From Hydrogenophaga sp. (GTDB lineage Bacteria; Pseudomonadota; Gammaproteobacteria; Burkholderiales; Burkholderiaceae_C), in contig JALORL010000005.1 in NCBI GenBank assembly GCA_025458915.1, forward strand, positions 1 to 45,481: a DNA stretch of 45,481 nt, read 5' to 3'. The notes under the pieces were generated by a model. That model was not told where the DNA came from. It did no database searches and worked only from the letters and a program-made list of their open reading frames with translations. Numbering within the stretch: position 1 is the first letter of the stretch; each line of letters starts with the position of its first letter. The position numbers were made by a program, and so were the translations under genes. Below are positions 41,164 through 45,481 of the stretch, piece after piece.

Positions 41164-41242
41164 GTGCCCGATAGCACAGGAACATCGCTAAAAAATTTGC
41201 CGCCGGCACCTCAACTGCTCGCACATTGGCGCGTCTTCATGG

Positions 41243-41262
41243 TGAGTGATTCTTATTTACTG
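41243..41262. promoter_or_regulatory. Fur-like site upstream of receptor 2
   Basis: gtgagtgATTCTTATTTAC; shares ATTCTYATTTRC with the receptor 1 site. Confidence 0.5.
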
Positions 41263-41281
41263 ACCTTGAGGAGCTGTTTTC

Positions 41282-43693
41282 ATGTCCGCCCACCCTTTCA
41301 AGCTGGCGCCCGTCGCCTTGGCGAGCGCCCTCGCCATCGGCGCCCTGGCACCGAACGCAGCTTTTGCGCAAAGCACATCTGCGTCACCCAGCGCTGAAGC
41401 CAACTACAGCGTCAATTTGCCTGCCGAGCCTTTGGGCAACGCGCTGAACGAGTTGGCGCGCCAGGCTGGCCTGCAACTGCTGGTGAGCCGCGAGTTGGTG
41501 GCGGGCAAACTGGCCCCGGCAGTGACCGGGCGTCTAACCGTACGGCAGGCGCTGGACAGACTGCTGGCCGGCAGCGGGCTGGTGGCCAGCATGGATGGGA
41601 CGGCGGTGGTGGTGCGCGCATCGGCACCAGCGCCCGATGCCAGATCCGAGGCTGTGTTGCCCACGGTCAACGTGACCGCGGAATCGGACCGCGGCGTGGT
41701 TCCTTACGTGGCTCGTGAAACCCAGTCGCTCGGCTTCAAGCTACCGGAACAGAAGACGCCGGCTGTCATTAATACAGTCACCGAAGAGTTCTGGGAAGCG
41801 ACTGGGTCTAAAACACTGGATGAAGTACTGTCGTTTGTTCCGGGCGTCAGCCTCACAGACAACGGCGGCTGGACCGGTGACACGATCTCCATCCGCGGCT
41901 TTACCTCCAGCGTGCCTTACCGTGACGGCATTCGGCAAGTGGATTCTGGCTACGGGCAAAGCCTGCGCGCCATGCCGGACAACATCGAACGGATCGAGGT
42001 CGTCAAAACGCTCCGGACCATCACGCTCGGTGTGGGCCAAGACGGCTATCGCAAGCTGGGAGCGGACCTCACCGGCAAGCTGAATGAAGCCGGGGACGTG
42101 CAGGGACGCCTGGTGCTGGCTTACGTTGAACCGGAAGAGTGGCGTGCGGGCCGGCCAGACAACACGCTCCGTTATCTGGTCGCTCCGACGCTGAACTGGG
42201 ACTACAGCGCACAGGGCAAGGTCACGGTAGGGTACGAACGAAGCCATCAGAAGTCACCGCAGGACCGCGGCATCATCTTCTTGGAAGGCGCTTGGCCGGG
42301 CGGCTTCGCGCCTCGGGAGTGGAGCTTTCATCAAACCACATCCAATCAGGTCAATGAGACCGATCGCCTCCGCCTGAACCATGAGCACCGCTTCAACGAT
42401 GCACTGACTTGGTCGACATCTATCGAGCATGGCAAGTACAGCTACCGCCTGCAGGAGTTCCGGAACGCGGATTCCGAACCGGGCTGGGGCACGCTTTACA
42501 ACGACGATGGGCGCAGCTGGAGTGGTTCGCGCCTGATGAACCTGTACTGGGATAACTGGAGTGGTGACACCACCGCGAATGCGCTCCGGTCCACACTGGA
42601 CTACAAGGTCAAGGCCGGACGCACAGACCACACCATATCCATCGGCATTGACCGATTCAGCAGCACCAACCTGGCGAGCTCGCTGTACAGCAACATCAGC
42701 AACACGTTCGACATCCTGGCGCCGATCAACAACCAGGCACCCGCCTTCCTCGACAAGAACTACGCGCTCTGGACCAGCACCATCAAGGTCAAGGAACAAG
42801 GTGTCAGCGCCAAATGGCTGGCAGACTGGTCTGAGAAGTTCCGCACCATCGTGGGTGTGCGTCAGTTTGATTACACCTACGACTACGACGCGGCCTATGT
42901 CGACTACCAGGACGCCGCCAACAACTACCCTTATGTGGACGCATACGGCAGCAAGAAGACCTCGCTGCGCGTTGCTGGCAGCTATGACCTGAGCCCCAAT
43001 CACACCGCCTTTGTCGGCGCGAGCGACGGCTACGTTCCGCAAACGGGCATCAAGCGGGATGGTTCACCTCTGGACCCGATCCACGACCAGGCTCTGGAGG
43101 TGGGGATCAAGAGCCGCCTGCTGGGCGGAAAGCTGGCCTGGACCAACAGCCTGTTCACCATTCGTCGCAGTAACGCGAGCCTTCAAGACCCGACCAATGG
43201 CCCAAATGACTCCTTCGTGGTGAACGGAGGAAAGTCGAAGATCACCGGGTTTGAGAGCGAACTGACTGCGCAGGTCGGTCAGCACCTGCGACTTCGCGGT
43301 GGGGTTGCGCTGCAGAAGTCGCGCATTGTGGCCAACGACAACGCCAGCTTCATCGGAAACCGCTTCGCCAACACGCCTGAACATCAGGTCTCGCTGCTGG
43401 CCAGCTACACATGGGCAGGCTTGGGACTTGGGCAGCTCACCACCGATGTCGGACTGACACGCATCGGGCAACGATGGGGGAATTCCGGCAACACCATTTC
43501 GCTGCCGGGTTACACCGTGGTCAGTCTGGGAGCGTCGTATCGCGTCGCGCCCGCAACCACCGTGCGGCTGAGCGTTGCCAACGCCACAGACCAAACCTAT
43601 TACACCGGTATGCAGGACAGTGGGTCGCGCGCCGACCAGGTGATGGTCGGGGCCAAGCGAAACGCCTATCTGACTTTGACGCACAGCTTCTGA
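41282..43693 (+). CDS. TonB-dependent siderophore receptor 2 (STN domain), with apparent in-frame plug deletion
   Basis: STN domain NLPAEPLGNALNELARQAGLQLLVSRELVAGKLAPAVTGRLTVRQALDRLLAGSG; barrel ending LTLTHSF; plug motif after NIERIEVVK missing. Confidence 0.93.
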   Translation: MSAHPFKLAPVALASALAIGALAPNAAFAQSTSASPSAEANYSVNLPAEPLGNALNELARQAGLQLLVSRELVAGKLAPAVTGRLTVRQALDRLLAGSGLVASMDGTAVVVRASAPAPDARSEAVLPTVNVTAESDRGVVPYVARETQSLGFKLPEQKTPAVINTVTEEFWEATGSKTLDEVLSFVPGVSLTDNGGWTGDTISIRGFTSSVPYRDGIRQVDSGYGQSLRAMPDNIERIEVVKTLRTITLGVGQDGYRKLGADLTGKLNEAGDVQGRLVLAYVEPEEWRAGRPDNTLRYLVAPTLNWDYSAQGKVTVGYERSHQKSPQDRGIIFLEGAWPGGFAPREWSFHQTTSNQVNETDRLRLNHEHRFNDALTWSTSIEHGKYSYRLQEFRNADSEPGWGTLYNDDGRSWSGSRLMNLYWDNWSGDTTANALRSTLDYKVKAGRTDHTISIGIDRFSSTNLASSLYSNISNTFDILAPINNQAPAFLDKNYALWTSTIKVKEQGVSAKWLADWSEKFRTIVGVRQFDYTYDYDAAYVDYQDAANNYPYVDAYGSKKTSLRVAGSYDLSPNHTAFVGASDGYVPQTGIKRDGSPLDPIHDQALEVGIKSRLLGGKLAWTNSLFTIRRSNASLQDPTNGPNDSFVVNGGKSKITGFESELTAQVGQHLRLRGGVALQKSRIVANDNASFIGNRFANTPEHQVSLLASYTWAGLGLGQLTTDVGLTRIGQRWGNSGNTISLPGYTVVSLGASYRVAPATTVRLSVANATDQTYYTGMQDSGSRADQVMVGAKRNAYLTLTHSF

Positions 43694-43725
43694 AGATGCC
43701 GCTGACGCAACCCTGAGTTTCTCCC

Positions 43726-45481
43726 ATGATGTTCATGTTCAAACCCATCCTCTCCCCGGTAGCGCTGGCAGTGGCGGTCGTGGCCGCGTCCGGTTTTGCC
43801 GCCGTTCAGTCCGTTCATGCGCAGACAGCCACCGAACAGGCCACCACCGTCCTGAACATTCCTGCACAGCCACTCGCCCAAGCGCTCAACGAGCTGGCGC
43901 GGCAGACCCGCATGCAACTGCTGGTGCAGCGCCAGCTGGTGGAGGGCAAGCAAGCACCGGCCGTGAGCGGCAACCTGACGGTGCGCCAGGCCCTGCAGCG
44001 CCTGCTGGCCGGCAGCAGCCTGGAGCCCTCGTTCGACGGCAACTCCGTCGTCATCAAGGCGGCGGTTGCAGCCGCCCCCCAAGGCGAAGCGGTTTTGCCG
44101 ACGGTCACCGTCACCGCCTCCAACGAACAGCCTTTGCCCGTTCGGCAGGAGCGCGGGTTTCGCGCCCGAAGCTCTGCGGTTTCCGGCTTTCGCGAGCAGG
44201 AGGTGCTGAACACGCCGTTCTCGACCACCACGGTCAGCGCCGAGGTCATCGCCGATCAGCAGGCCAAGTCGCTGGCCGACGTCGTTCGCAACGACCCGTC
44301 CGTAACCCTCGCGGGAGACCCGCACTGGTTCGAGCGCGTCAATGTGCGAGGTTTCTACCTGAGCACCGACGCTGTGTACCGCGACGGCATGAGCATCAAC
44401 GACCAGGGCAGCATCGCGCTTGAGAACAAGGCGGCCGTGGAGGTGAACAAGGGCCTGTCGGCACTGCGCTACGGCGCGACATCGCCGGGCGGCACCCTCA
44501 ACTACGTGGTCAAGCGCCCCACCGCCGAGCCCTTGCGCACGATCAGCGTGAGCGCCAACGGCGACGGCGGGTTCGGCGCCCATGCCGATCTGGGCGGCCG
44601 CTTCGGCAGCGACGCGCAGTTTGGCTACCGAATCAATGCGGCGGCCGAGGAGCAGCGTTCCCACGTCAAGGCCTTTAAGGGAGACAAACAGTTCGTCAGC
44701 GGCTTCTTCGACTGGCAGGTCAACAACCAGCTGTCGCTGGAGCTTGACGTGGAACACCAGCGCCTGAAGAAGCTGAGCGTGCGCGGTCCTTCGCTCTGGT
44801 GGTGGGGCTGGGATGAGGACGCGGCCGCAGTGGCGGCGGCCCAGGCGGCCTTCGATCGGATCGGGCCTCAAACCTACGCCTACCAGAGCTGGGCCATGGA
44901 GCCCAACGAACAGACCTATGTGGTGACCCGCGCCCACTACCGCATCAACGATGCCTGGAAGGCGAGCTTCTCCGCCCACCGAAGCAAACTCTGGCGCGAC
45001 CAGAATTCGTCGGACGCCTGGGACGTTGTGGGCCCCAACGGCGACTACGAGGCCAGCATCTACTACTCGCCCGACCAGGAACGCAACAACAGCGCCTACC
45101 AGCTGGTGGTGCAGGGTGACATCCGCCAGGGCCCGCTGCGCCACGAGCTGGCCTTTGGCCACGACCGGGTGCAGCGGGACATGACCTACCCCGAAGGGGT
45201 CTACGAGTCGATCGGGTTTGACAACCTGTTCAACCCGGTGGGCCTGCCCAGGCCCGCGGTCGGCCCGGCCGAGGCCGGTCCGTCGTACCTCGCCAACCGG
45301 AGCCGGTTCGGTGCCAGTTCGGCGACCGACGCATTGGCCCAGCGGTACAAACGCTCCAAAACCAACCCCACCCTGGGCGTCGTCTTCAAACCGACACCCC
45401 AAGGCAGCGTGTACCTGAGTTACGCCGAAGGCATCGAGCAAGGCGGCGTTGTCAACGGGGCCAACTACACCAACAACCGCG
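43726..45481 (+). CDS. TonB-dependent siderophore receptor 3 (STN domain), incomplete at window end
   Basis: ATG at 43726, open to the last base: MMFMFKPILSPVALAVAVVAASGFAA...NIPAQPLAQALNELARQTRMQLLVQRQLVEGKQAPAVSGNLTVRQALQRLLAGSS...VEVNKGLSALRYGATSPGGTLNYVVKRP. Confidence 0.93.
   Translation, partial: MMFMFKPILSPVALAVAVVAASGFAAVQSVHAQTATEQATTVLNIPAQPLAQALNELARQTRMQLLVQRQLVEGKQAPAVSGNLTVRQALQRLLAGSSLEPSFDGNSVVIKAAVAAAPQGEAVLPTVTVTASNEQPLPVRQERGFRARSSAVSGFREQEVLNTPFSTTTVSAEVIADQQAKSLADVVRNDPSVTLAGDPHWFERVNVRGFYLSTDAVYRDGMSINDQGSIALENKAAVEVNKGLSALRYGATSPGGTLNYVVKRPTAEPLRTISVSANGDGGFGAHADLGGRFGSDAQFGYRINAAAEEQRSHVKAFKGDKQFVSGFFDWQVNNQLSLELDVEHQRLKKLSVRGPSLWWWGWDEDAAAVAAAQAAFDRIGPQTYAYQSWAMEPNEQTYVVTRAHYRINDAWKASFSAHRSKLWRDQNSSDAWDVVGPNGDYEASIYYSPDQERNNSAYQLVVQGDIRQGPLRHELAFGHDRVQRDMTYPEGVYESIGFDNLFNPVGLPRPAVGPAEAGPSYLANRSRFGASSATDALAQRYKRSKTNPTLGVVFKPTPQGSVYLSYAEGIEQGGVVNGANYTNNR

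Noticed and set aside
43666-45441. 591-aa minus-strand ORF opposite receptor 3
   Set aside because: The real gene is the plus-strand receptor, missing from the ORF track only because it runs off the window; the antisense ORF has no domain signature.

Overview
The window is a high-GC chromosomal segment, probably from a Burkholderiales/Comamonadaceae-like betaproteobacterium (inferred from gene content and order). It has three parts. (1) About 1-20.9 kb is a housekeeping block: tRNA-Lys(UUU), tcdA, a YeeE/YedE transporter, ybgF-pal-tolB, msbA, an OmpA-like barrel, rng, maf, rlmH, rsfS, nadD, hemF, purD, yebC, a HerA-like ATPase, a DUF1499 protein, clpA and clpS. (2) About 21.0-28.7 kb is a degraded mobile island. 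It holds an AbiE-type (AbiEi/AbiEii) pair, a Wadjet-like DUF2397/TIGR02677 fragment joined to a 5'-truncated repA, a frameshifted parA, a small partition protein, DUF2840, a TraF-like peptidase and an apparently intact DUF3363 relaxase. No integrase or trb/T4SS genes are visible. (3) About 28.7 kb to the end is an iron-uptake cell-surface-signalling locus. It has two fecI-fecR cassettes, three STN-type TonB-dependent receptors (the last truncated by the window), DUF3649/PepSY/DUF3325 membrane proteins, tonB-exbB-exbD and a divergent Fur-family regulator, with a ParE/RHH toxin-antitoxin pair inside cassette 1. The most interesting observations are: a TGCGTCT-type element with constant upstream spacing ahead of fecR1, fecR2, fecA1, fecA2 and tonB (candidate iron-starvation ECF sigma promoters); a 26-residue in-frame loss in the plug of the second receptor; the jetA::repA microhomology fusion; and a recurring pattern of short deletions (tcdA, parA, receptor 2). 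All calls come from reading the sequence and translations. No database search was run.
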